Source: an uncultured Synechococcus sp.
GTDB lineage: Bacteria; Cyanobacteriota; Cyanobacteriia; PCC-6307; Cyanobiaceae
DNA: 13,084 nt
Direction: 5' to 3'
Assembly (NCBI GenBank): GCA_913020095.1
Contig: CAJWAH010000020.1
Span: 1 to 13,084, forward strand
The first letter of the stretch is position 1. Every line of letters begins with the position of its first letter. Below, piece after piece: positions 1 through 6,316 of this stretch. The notes below the pieces were generated by a model. That model searched no databases. It worked only from the letters and a program-made list of their open reading frames with translations, and was not told the DNA's origin. Both the position numbers and the translations under genes were made by a program.

Positions 1-2
1 CC

Positions 3-470
3 CAGGCGGCGACAACGCGAGCCATCACCATGGCGCGCAGCGTCACCGTCACCGCCGACCCGGACGCCGTCGCCAAGGCGGACCGTGTCATCCTGCCGGG
101 CGTCGGTGCGTTCGGCGATTGCCGGGCCGGGATTGCGGCGCTGAACGGCATGGCGGAAGCCATCGAGGACGCGATCATCGCCCGGGGGCAGCCGTTCCTG
201 GGTATCTGCGTCGGCATGCAGCTGATGGCGACCGTGGGCCGCGAATTCGGCGATCACGACGGGTTCGGCTGGCTTCCCGGCGAAGTCCGCGCCCTGACGC
301 CCCGCGACCAGAGCCTCAAAATTCCCCATATGGGTTGGAACACGCTGAGTGTCGGCGACCACGACCATCCGGTGCTGGCGGGCCTGACCGACGGGCATCA
401 TGCCTATTTCGTTCATTCCTACCATTTCCTGCCCGAAGACCCGGCGCATCTGCTGGCCGTGACCGAGCAC
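3..470 (+). CDS. hisH: HisH fragment: imidazole glycerol phosphate synthase glutaminase subunit, both ends missing
   Basis: This is the glutaminase half of the HisF/HisH enzyme of histidine biosynthesis, which releases ammonia from glutamine for HisF. The frame is open to the left edge, so the ATG at 30 is probably internal. Numbering from that ATG, the oxyanion-strand motif LPGVGAFGDC is at residues 22-31, the nucleophile motif GICVGMQL has Cys60 (codon 207-209), and the HisH-typical PHMGWN is at 99-104, followed by YFVHSYHF at 126-133. Recognisable HisH ends near VTEH (about residue 147). The expected C-terminal part with the catalytic His and Glu (FHPEKS region) is absent. Instead the frame continues into an unrelated alpha/beta hydrolase. 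Codon use (heavy in gac, gcg, gtc, ggc) looks alphaproteobacterial and unlike the rest of the window. Family assignment is secure; as it stands this cannot be a working glutaminase. Confidence 0.92.
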
Positions 471-486
471 ATGCCAGCGGGCCCCA
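468..486. other. Chimeric junction between HisH and alpha/beta hydrolase sequence
   Basis: HisH similarity stops at about 470 and hydrolase similarity starts at about 477, in the same frame. Both families could encode a Gly-Pro here (a HisH would read near GGP, the hydrolase reads AGP). A short shared string such as gcgggccc at 477-484 could therefore have guided a false join or a microhomology recombination. The exact breakpoint cannot be fixed from one sequence. Confidence 0.8.
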
Positions 487-1007
487 TTGGCCTGATTGGT
501 GCCTCGATGGGGGGCTCGGTGGCCGTGGTGCTGGCCCGTGAACTTCAAGACGCCCAGCCGCAGCGCATCGAAAAACTGTTGCTGCTCGCTCCAGCGGGGC
601 TCACCGGCAAACCCATGCCACTGCCGCCGCTGCTGGATCGGTTGGGGGCCAGCTTCTTGGGCCTGCCTGCTGTGCGCCGCGGCCTCTGCCGCCAAGCCTT
701 TGCCGATCCCGATGCAGCGGTGGGGCCAGCGGAAGAAGAAATCGCCAGCCTGCATCTGAGCACCCCAGGCTGGGGAGCAGCACTGGCCTGTTTTGCCCGT
801 AGCGGTGGCTTTGCCGGGGTTGGTGCGCCATTGCCAGCCGCGCCGATTCAAGTGCTGTGGGGCGCGCAAGACCGCATCCTGCGAGCACCGCAAAAGCGCG
901 CCGCTGAGGCCCTGCTGGGAGATCGGCTGCAACTGGTGGAAGGCTGCGGCCACCTGCCCCATCTCGATCAACCGGAGCTGGTGGCCAGCACCTGGATGGC
1001 CCGATGA
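477..1007 (+). CDS. Alpha/beta hydrolase, C-terminal part only (N-terminal half replaced by HisH)
   Basis: This is the second half of an alpha/beta-fold hydrolase of unknown substrate. In the open frame counted from the ATG at 30, the nucleophile elbow GASMGG gives Ser159 (codon 504-506). The acid is likely Asp281 in LWGAQDRIL (codon 870-872), and the base His308 in GCGHLPHLDQPE (codon 951-953). The full catalytic triad is thus present. The strands before the elbow, including the usual HG oxyanion-hole loop, are missing because the frame is HisH upstream of about 477. The stop overlaps the next gene's start as ATGA (1004-1007), so this part belongs to the same locus and probable operon as the DUF2993 gene. 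An ATG at 471-473 could be called as a start, but a protein starting there would lack half its fold. I treat it as a truncated gene. A substrate or EC class cannot be named. Confidence 0.85.
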   Translation, partial: AGPIGLIGASMGGSVAVVLARELQDAQPQRIEKLLLLAPAGLTGKPMPLPPLLDRLGASFLGLPAVRRGLCRQAFADPDAAVGPAEEEIASLHLSTPGWGAALACFARSGGFAGVGAPLPAAPIQVLWGAQDRILRAPQKRAAEALLGDRLQLVEGCGHLPHLDQPELVASTWMAR

Positions 1008-1612
1008 GCGGGCCGGCGCTGGGGGTGATCAGCCAAGCCATCAAGCTCTGGCTCAAAAGCGTGTGCAGCCAGCTGGAGCACCTCGATCTCAAGCTGCAAG
1101 GCTCCCTCTGGCGCCTGCTGCAGGGCCACCTGGCCGGGGCCACCGTTCACGCCAAGGGCGTGGTGTTTCAAGACCTCGCCATTGACCAGGTGGAGATCAG
1201 CAGCGAACCAATTGATCTCGATGTAGGAGCGCTGCTCAAAGGCCAACCGCTGCAGCTGCGCCAAAGCTTTGCAGTAAAGGGCTGGGTGCAATTCAGCGAA
1301 TCCGGCCTCACCGGCTGCCTGCAAAGCCCAGTCCTGGCTGAGTTCAGCGCTGAACTCAGCAGCGTGTTGTTAGGCGGCCAGCCGTTGGAGCGCTTAGAGA
1401 TTCAAGCGGGCAAGGTTTTGCTGCACAGCGCAGCGGCAGCTCCTGTGGCCTGCCAGTGCGTTTTGGAAGCCGGAGAGCTGAGCCTGCGCGATCAACACCA
1501 GACCTTGGTGGTGCCGATGGATCCCGCCATCACCCTGGAGCAGCTGGAGCTGCAATCCGCTCAGCTGACGCTGCGGGGGCGTTCGGTGGTGAGCCCAGAA
1601 GCGGCTAATTAA
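1004..1612 (+). CDS. DUF2993 (LmeA-like) family protein
   Basis: This 202-residue protein resembles the DUF2993/LmeA-like family, whose known members bind lipids on the outer side of the membrane. What I see is a short N-terminal amphipathic stretch (residues 8-24), then alternating beta-strand-like segments with the repeated theme of short Gly-turns and 'L.L..G' strands, e.g. GATVHAKGVVFQDLAIDQVEISSEPIDLDVGALLKGQPL (about 45-83) and the matching later part at about 125-140. This pattern is typical of the family. No catalytic motif is apparent, and there is no clear cleavable signal peptide in the predicted start. The ATG overlaps the hydrolase stop by 4 nt, suggesting translational coupling. 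Function here is unknown; a lipid- or envelope-related role is inferred only from the family. Confidence 0.72.
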   Translation: MSGPALGVISQAIKLWLKSVCSQLEHLDLKLQGSLWRLLQGHLAGATVHAKGVVFQDLAIDQVEISSEPIDLDVGALLKGQPLQLRQSFAVKGWVQFSESGLTGCLQSPVLAEFSAELSSVLLGGQPLERLEIQAGKVLLHSAAAAPVACQCVLEAGELSLRDQHQTLVVPMDPAITLEQLELQSAQLTLRGRSVVSPEAAN

Positions 1613-1613
1613 C

Positions 1614-1644
1614 GGCTGAAACCCAGGTCAGCGGGTTTCAAGCC
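1614..1644 (+). terminator. Possible hairpin after the DUF2993 gene
   Basis: An inverted repeat lies directly after the stop codon. The main arms are GAAACCC at 1618-1624 and GGGTTTC at 1633-1639 around an 8-nt loop, and GGC (1614-1616) can pair with GCC (1642-1644) outside small bulges. There is no T-run after it, so it is not a classic intrinsic terminator. It may slow transcription or mark the transcript end, separating the upstream pair from the FAD oxidase gene. Confidence 0.35.
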
Positions 1645-1691
1645 CAACGCTGATTCCCTCGCCAGAGTGACAACAAGCGAGGCATTGCTCC

Positions 1692-3449
1692 ATGAGCCAG
1701 CACCTGTGGCGCCGCCGTGATCTGCTCGCCACGGTCGCTGGAGCCGCTTTGAGCCAGGTGCTCCATGGGCTACGGCCCATGCCAGTCAAAGCCTCCAATC
1801 ACAGTTGGAGCCGCGATGGTCTTGAGGCTCTACGCCGTCAGCTGCGCGGCGAACTGCTGCAACCGGCGTTGCCTTGGCAGCAAGCCACCAAATCGATCCT
1901 GGCCAAGCTGCGCAATCCCTTCTGGATTCAGGATCAACCCGGAGGCCTGCAATCCACCGGCTGGCTCAATGGATGGACCGCCAGCGCCAGCCGCTGGGCC
2001 ATTGCCGCCACCTGCGCTGAAGACCTTGCCGCTGGCGTGAACTTTGCGCGCGACAACGACCTGCGCTTAGTCGTCAAGGGAGCCGGCCATGACTACCTCG
2101 GCCGCAACTGCGCGCCGGATTCACTGCTGCTCTGGACGCACCGAATGCGGCAGATCACGGTGCATGAGGCCTTCATCCCCGAGGGGGCACCGGCTGGAAC
2201 CCAGGCAGAGGCCGCCATCACTGTCCAAGCCGGCAACCGCTGGCTTGAGGTTTATGAGCAAGCCACCCGCGCAGGGCGCTACGTGCAGGGCGGCGGCTGC
2301 ACCAGCGTTGGGGCTTGTGGTGGCTTCGTTCTCGGCAGTGGTTTTGGCAGTTTCTCCAAACGCTTTGGCACCGGTGCCGCCAACCTGCTGCAGGCCAAGG
2401 TGATCACCGCTGATGGCGTCATTCGCACCGTGAATGCCCATCAACACCCGGATTTGTTCTTTGCCCTGCGCGGTGGTGGCCCCTGCACCTTCGCGGTGTT
2501 GAGCGAAATCACTCTGCTGAGCCATCCCATCCCGCAACGCCTCACCGTCATTACAGGCGGCGTGCAAGCCAGCACAGATACGGCCTATCGCGAGCTGATT
2601 GAGGCGTTCATGCGTTTTGCGCCGGGCAACCTCGACAACCCGTCCTGGGGTGAGCAGGTGAAGTTTGGGCCGCACAACACACTCGGCTTCACGCTGACTG
2701 CGCTTGACCTGGAAAGCAGCACAGTGCGCAGCACCTTTGAAGCCTTCCTGCAGCCATTGCGCGCTCGCCCCCAAGACTTTGAGGTGCAGCCGGTTTACGC
2801 CGATCTGCCCTTTAAGCAGCTCTGGAATGCCAGCTATTGGGAGGACGTTGAACCCAGCATGATCAAACGTGATCCGCGGCCTGGCAGTCCGGCCAACCGC
2901 TTTTGGTGGGGCAGCAATCAGGTGGAAGTGGGGGCGTTTTGGAACAGCTACGACTCGCTCTGGGTATCAGCGGCTGCCATGGGCGATCAACCCAGCGCTG
3001 TTGCCGATGCCTTTTTTGAAGCATCACGCCACAAAGACTTCGCGCTGCACCTCAACAAAGGCTTGTCCGGTGAGCACCCACAAGCCAAAGCTAGGGACGA
3101 GGAAACCTGCCTCAATCCCAGCTGTTTTGAAGCCATTGGTCTGGTGATTGCAGCGTCGCTGCAGCAGTACCGCTACCCAGGCCTCAAAGGCCATGAGCCC
3201 GATCGCCAGCAGGGCGCCAAAGGAGCAGCGCAAGTGGCTGCTGTGATGCAAACCCTGCGCCAACAACTGCCTGATTTGGGCACCTATTCACCCCAGACCA
3301 ATTACTTCCAAAGCGATGCCGCTCAAGACCAGTGGGGCCGCCACTACCCCCAGCTCTTAGCAATCAAGCGCCGCTGGGATCCCACCAACCTGTTCCGGGT
3401 GCACAACGGCGTGGGCAACATCACCCCACCAGAGGCAACACCAAGGTGA
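1692..3449 (+). CDS. Exported FAD-dependent oxidase, berberine-bridge-enzyme type (FAD_binding_4 + BBE domains)
   Basis: This 585-residue flavoenzyme probably oxidises a sugar or other alcohol/amine outside the cytoplasm; the substrate is unknown. The N-terminus has a twin-arginine signal (RRRDLLATVAGAALSQ, residues 7-22), pointing to Tat export of a folded, cofactor-loaded protein. The FAD domain (about 95-280) shows KGAGHDYLGRN with His133 and GGCTSVGACGGFVLGSGFG with Cys203. These align with the two residues that hold FAD by two covalent bonds in berberine bridge enzyme-like proteins. The C-terminal BBE domain (about 537-580) has NYF...W...YPQLLAIKRRWDPTNLFRVHNGVG. A weak ribosome-binding site, GAGG at 1679-1682, sits 9 nt before the ATG. 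The last 29 bases overlap the convergent cdsA end. Composition looks like the neighbours, with no sign of recent transfer. The family is secure; the bicovalent flavin and export are inferred from motifs. Confidence 0.88.
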   Translation: MSQHLWRRRDLLATVAGAALSQVLHGLRPMPVKASNHSWSRDGLEALRRQLRGELLQPALPWQQATKSILAKLRNPFWIQDQPGGLQSTGWLNGWTASASRWAIAATCAEDLAAGVNFARDNDLRLVVKGAGHDYLGRNCAPDSLLLWTHRMRQITVHEAFIPEGAPAGTQAEAAITVQAGNRWLEVYEQATRAGRYVQGGGCTSVGACGGFVLGSGFGSFSKRFGTGAANLLQAKVITADGVIRTVNAHQHPDLFFALRGGGPCTFAVLSEITLLSHPIPQRLTVITGGVQASTDTAYRELIEAFMRFAPGNLDNPSWGEQVKFGPHNTLGFTLTALDLESSTVRSTFEAFLQPLRARPQDFEVQPVYADLPFKQLWNASYWEDVEPSMIKRDPRPGSPANRFWWGSNQVEVGAFWNSYDSLWVSAAAMGDQPSAVADAFFEASRHKDFALHLNKGLSGEHPQAKARDEETCLNPSCFEAIGLVIAASLQQYRYPGLKGHEPDRQQGAKGAAQVAAVMQTLRQQLPDLGTYSPQTNYFQSDAAQDQWGRHYPQLLAIKRRWDPTNLFRVHNGVGNITPPEATPR

Positions 3450-4257
3450 CGGCGTAAAACACCACTGCTGGAGTGAACAAATAGCTATCCACCCGATCGA
3501 GAATGCCGCCGTGGCCTGGAATCAACGCGCCTGAATCCTTCACACCGGCATCGCGTTTCATCATCGATTCGGTGAGATCGCCCACCAGGGCAAACAGCGC
3601 CACCAAGCCCCCCAGCCCGGCACCGAGCAGAGGCCCCAAGGGCCAACCCAACAACCAGCCGCCCACAGCGCCTGTGATCACCGTGGCGACCACGCCCGCC
3701 AACGCCCCTTCCACCGTTTTGCCCGGTGACACCTCCGAAAGACGCGTGCGGCCAAAACGGCTGCCCCACAAATAGGACCCGCAATCAGCCGCCCAAATCA
3801 GCACAAACGCCAACAGCGTGATCGATAGCCCTGGATGGAGCGGCCATTGGGGAGCCGCCCAAGCGTCACTGAGATCGCGCAACCGCACCCAATGGCTGGG
3901 CAAAAAGCCCAGATAGAAAAGGCCAAAGATCGACGCAGCAATGTCGGCGATCGTGCCGGTGACCGGCTGCAGCAGCAGCCAGCCGCAGATCACTGAACCC
4001 GCCACTGGCAGCACCGCAGCCGCCCAGGGACTTCCCGGGGCCAACTGGGTAATGATCAACAGCAACTGACAGGCCACCAAGGTGGTTTTGCTGGCCGGGC
4101 GAATGCCCTTGAACTGGGCCAGCCGGAAAAATTCCAGCAAGGCCAAATGCACGATCACCCCCAGGCTGAGGGTGAACCACCAGCCCCCCAGCCCAACGAT
4201 CAACAGGCCAAAGGCCGCCGCCGCCAGACCGCTCAACCATCGGCTCGAGCCCCTCAT
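3421..4257 (-). CDS. cdsA: Phosphatidate cytidylyltransferase (CDP-diglyceride synthase)
   Basis: CdsA makes CDP-diacylglycerol from CTP and phosphatidic acid at the membrane, the branch point for phosphatidylglycerol synthesis. The 278-residue protein has the usual length and several hydrophobic segments, e.g. residues 9-42, 60-72, 80-97, 104-120, 143-157, 184-204 and 208-226. The family signature is complete at residues 231-257: S-M-M-K-R, then K240-D241, then LIPGHGG and LDRVD. Upstream conserved blocks AADCGSYLWGSRFGR (156-170) and SPGKTVEG (177-184) are also intact. The ATG overlaps the cbiT stop by 4 nt (ATGA), so it is the last gene of a minus-strand operon and probably translationally coupled. 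Its 3' end overlaps the FAD oxidase 3' end by 29 bp, leaving no space for an intergenic terminator. Confidence 0.96.
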   Translation of the reverse strand: MRGSSRWLSGLAAAAFGLLIVGLGGWWFTLSLGVIVHLALLEFFRLAQFKGIRPASKTTLVACQLLLIITQLAPGSPWAAAVLPVAGSVICGWLLLQPVTGTIADIAASIFGLFYLGFLPSHWVRLRDLSDAWAAPQWPLHPGLSITLLAFVLIWAADCGSYLWGSRFGRTRLSEVSPGKTVEGALAGVVATVITGAVGGWLLGWPLGPLLGAGLGGLVALFALVGDLTESMMKRDAGVKDSGALIPGHGGILDRVDSYLFTPAVVFYAVTLVLPLVG

Positions 4258-4865
4258 GGGTGACGTTCGGCCGCAATCACGAACAGAGGTTCCGCCGCGG
4301 CCAAGCGCGTTTGATTGCTGCGCCGCACCATGCGATGAACAGTGGCTTGAGAAACCTGCACATCATTGGCTGCCAATTGACCCAGATGGTCGGTGGCATC
4401 CACCAAGCCCTCCAAGCTGGTGGTGCTGATCACCAGCCGGCCTGCTGGAGCCATGGCATCCCAAACGGCTCGCAGCACATCGCCCAAGGGACGCCCCACC
4501 TCCAGCACCACCCGATCTGGAGCAGGGGCCAGCTTGGCGAGATCGGCCGGCGCCTGGCCGGCGAACACCTCAAGATTTTGGATACCAAGACGGGCGCGGT
4601 TGCGCTCCAGCAGATCGATCGCCTCTGGATCCCGCTCGAGGGCCTGCACCCGGCCGCCGGGCAACAGACGGGCGATCTCGAGGGCGAGGGCACCGGTGCC
4701 GCCGCCCACATCCCACACCACTGAATCGGGCCTCGGGCGCAAATAGGCCAGCAGAATCACCCGCAGCTCCATCGGCGTGGGACTGAACCCAGGAGCTGCC
4801 TTAAAAACCCCATCGGGCAAACCGGGGGTCACGAAATCCCACTGGTATGGCTCCTGAAGGGCCAC
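4254..4865 (-). CDS. cbiT: Precorrin-6Y C15-methyltransferase-type protein CbiT
   Basis: CbiT is the SAM-dependent methyltransferase that methylates C15 and decarboxylates the C12 acetate side chain in corrin ring synthesis, here probably feeding pseudocobalamin. The 203-residue protein has the family's N-terminal block with GLPDGVFK (15-22) and TPMELRVILLAYLRP (30-44). The Rossmann SAM loop is DVGGGTG (52-58), with acidic Glu77 after the second strand. The C-terminal end, VHRMVRRSNQTRLAAAEPLFVIAAERHP, fits the fold. The start is GTG at 4865, 5 nt after the decarboxylase stop, with no strong ribosome-binding site; this fits coupling to the gene before it. It overlaps cdsA by 4 nt. A stand-alone CbiT rather than a fused CobL is seen; the partner CbiE would have to lie elsewhere. 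A general class I methyltransferase is the main alternative. Confidence 0.85.
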   Translation of the reverse strand: MALQEPYQWDFVTPGLPDGVFKAAPGFSPTPMELRVILLAYLRPRPDSVVWDVGGGTGALALEIARLLPGGRVQALERDPEAIDLLERNRARLGIQNLEVFAGQAPADLAKLAPAPDRVVLEVGRPLGDVLRAVWDAMAPAGRLVISTTSLEGLVDATDHLGQLAANDVQVSQATVHRMVRRSNQTRLAAAEPLFVIAAERHP

Positions 4866-4870
4866 TGCAA

Positions 4871-6316
4871 TCAGACCAGAACCCTTACCGTATCAGGGAT
4901 CTGCCCGGCCCAAAGCCGCTGCTGTTGCTGCAGCCACTCCAGGCGCACAGGCTCAAGCCGCTCGCCAGGAAGCACCACCGGGATTCCGGGCGGATAGGGG
5001 CAGAGCAATTCAGCGGCAATGCGCCCGCTGGCCTGGCCCAATGGCACCACTTCTGATGGCTGCGCCCAGGCCTGCTTTGGAGAGAGGGCCAAGGGGCTGA
5101 TCAAAGGAAAGGGTGGCGGCTGCAGGGGCGGCAAAGGAGGCGCCCCTTTGGCCTGCCGCAATTGATGCAGGGCCTGGCGCAGCTGCCGGCCCAGCCCCCG
5201 GCTGGGCCCCAAGCCCAAACAAAAGGTGAGGCTCAGCAGCTCGGGACATTCAGCGATCACACCGCGCTCCAGCAACCAGGCATCCGCCTCAGCTCCCGAG
5301 CATCCCCAGGCGCCGGTGTGCAGCAGCAGCCGCAAGGGATCGTCGTTCATCAACAACGGAATGCCGGCAGCCATGAGTTGCTCCCCTAAAACCCGGGCCT
5401 GCTGCAGCCGCGCGCGAAGTTGCCGCCCGCCTTTGGCTGAACAGTGATGGCGGTAGGCCTGCTCGGCGCTGAGCATCAACACAGCACTGGGGCTGCTGGT
5501 TTGCAGCCAGCCCAGGGCTTGCTCGAGCGCCGCGGGCGCAAAGGCTGCGCCTTGGCTGTGCAATGCCGCGCTCTGGCCCAAGCCGCCCAAGCTCTTATGC
5601 ACCGAATGCACCACCAGATCAGCGCCTGCCGCCAGGGCGCAGACCGGCAGGCTGGAATCAAAGCCGAAGTGCCCCCCATGGGCCTCATCGACCAGCACCG
5701 CCACGCCATGACGATGGGCGATGGCCACCAGCGCCGGCAGATCACTGGCTAAGCCCTGATAGGTCGGTGAAACCAACACCAGCAGCGACACCGGGCCGGC
5801 CTGCCTGAGCAACCGTTCCAACTGCTCAGGAGGCAAGGGCTGCCACAGCCCCGTGAGCGGATCGATTGGCGGGCTGTATAGCGCTGGGGTAACGCCAGCC
5901 AAGGCACAACCGTGCAACAGCGAGCGGTGCAAGTTGCGCGGCAACAGCAGCTGCCCAGGCCGTTGCGCGGCTGCCAGCAGGCAGGCCTGCAGCAACCCAC
6001 TGGCGCCATTGACGCCATACCAGCTGCGCTCAGCTCCGAGGCATTGGGCCACTTGCTGCTGGGAGTCAGCAACGGCGCCATCACGCTCGAGCGGTCCACC
6101 AATCTCGGGAAGCTCGGGCAGGTCGTAAGGCCAGGGCAGTGCAACGGCTGAAGGCGGCCGCCCAGCACCGCGGCGATGGGCCGGCAAATGCAGAAACAGG
6201 CTGGATGCACCAGCCGCCTTGGCAAGGGCTTGCTCCAATGGCCAGCGGGATGGACGCAGCAACCTCGACGACTTGAGCGCAGTTTCTAAAGTCTGCTCAG
6301 AACTGAGCCACACCAT
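4871..6316 (-). CDS. Orn/Lys/Arg decarboxylase-family PLP enzyme
   Basis: This is a fold-type I PLP enzyme of the Orn/Lys/Arg decarboxylase group (relatives of SpeA and of CadA/SpeC-like enzymes), 481 residues if the ATG at 6316 is used. Visible blocks are FLHLPAHRRG (41-50), YGVNGASGLLQA (100-111), the PLP-binding VLVDEAHGGHFGF with Asp210 and His213, and SVHKSLGGLGQ with the Schiff-base Lys241. A proline-rich linker (392-408) leads to the C-terminal domain with ICPYPPGIP-like LCPYPPGIPVVLPGE (438-452). Arginine or lysine decarboxylation for polyamine synthesis is likely, but the substrate cannot be told from these motifs. It is the first gene of the decarboxylase-cbiT-cdsA operon. The start is uncertain: the frame from 6316 overlaps the divergent ABC1 kinase frame by 98 bp, and the conserved part begins only near residue 40. 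TTG codons at residues 19 and 27 are shorter options. Confidence 0.87.
   Translation of the reverse strand: MVWLSSEQTLETALKSSRLLRPSRWPLEQALAKAAGASSLFLHLPAHRRGAGRPPSAVALPWPYDLPELPEIGGPLERDGAVADSQQQVAQCLGAERSWYGVNGASGLLQACLLAAAQRPGQLLLPRNLHRSLLHGCALAGVTPALYSPPIDPLTGLWQPLPPEQLERLLRQAGPVSLLVLVSPTYQGLASDLPALVAIAHRHGVAVLVDEAHGGHFGFDSSLPVCALAAGADLVVHSVHKSLGGLGQSAALHSQGAAFAPAALEQALGWLQTSSPSAVLMLSAEQAYRHHCSAKGGRQLRARLQQARVLGEQLMAAGIPLLMNDDPLRLLLHTGAWGCSGAEADAWLLERGVIAECPELLSLTFCLGLGPSRGLGRQLRQALHQLRQAKGAPPLPPLQPPPFPLISPLALSPKQAWAQPSEVVPLGQASGRIAAELLCPYPPGIPVVLPGERLEPVRLEWLQQQQRLWAGQIPDTVRVLV

Noticed and set aside
30..1007. A single 325-residue protein from ATG 30 to 1007
   Set aside because: It joins two unrelated, incomplete folds (HisH and alpha/beta hydrolase). 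I list the halves separately and treat the join as chimeric.
601..1143. Long open frame on the minus strand over the hydrolase
   Set aside because: It is antisense to a recognised coding region in GC-rich DNA, and its Arg/Pro/Ser-rich translation has no domain.
2121..2774. 217-codon minus-strand frame inside the FAD oxidase gene
   Set aside because: It is a shadow of a conserved gene, and its translation shows no motif.
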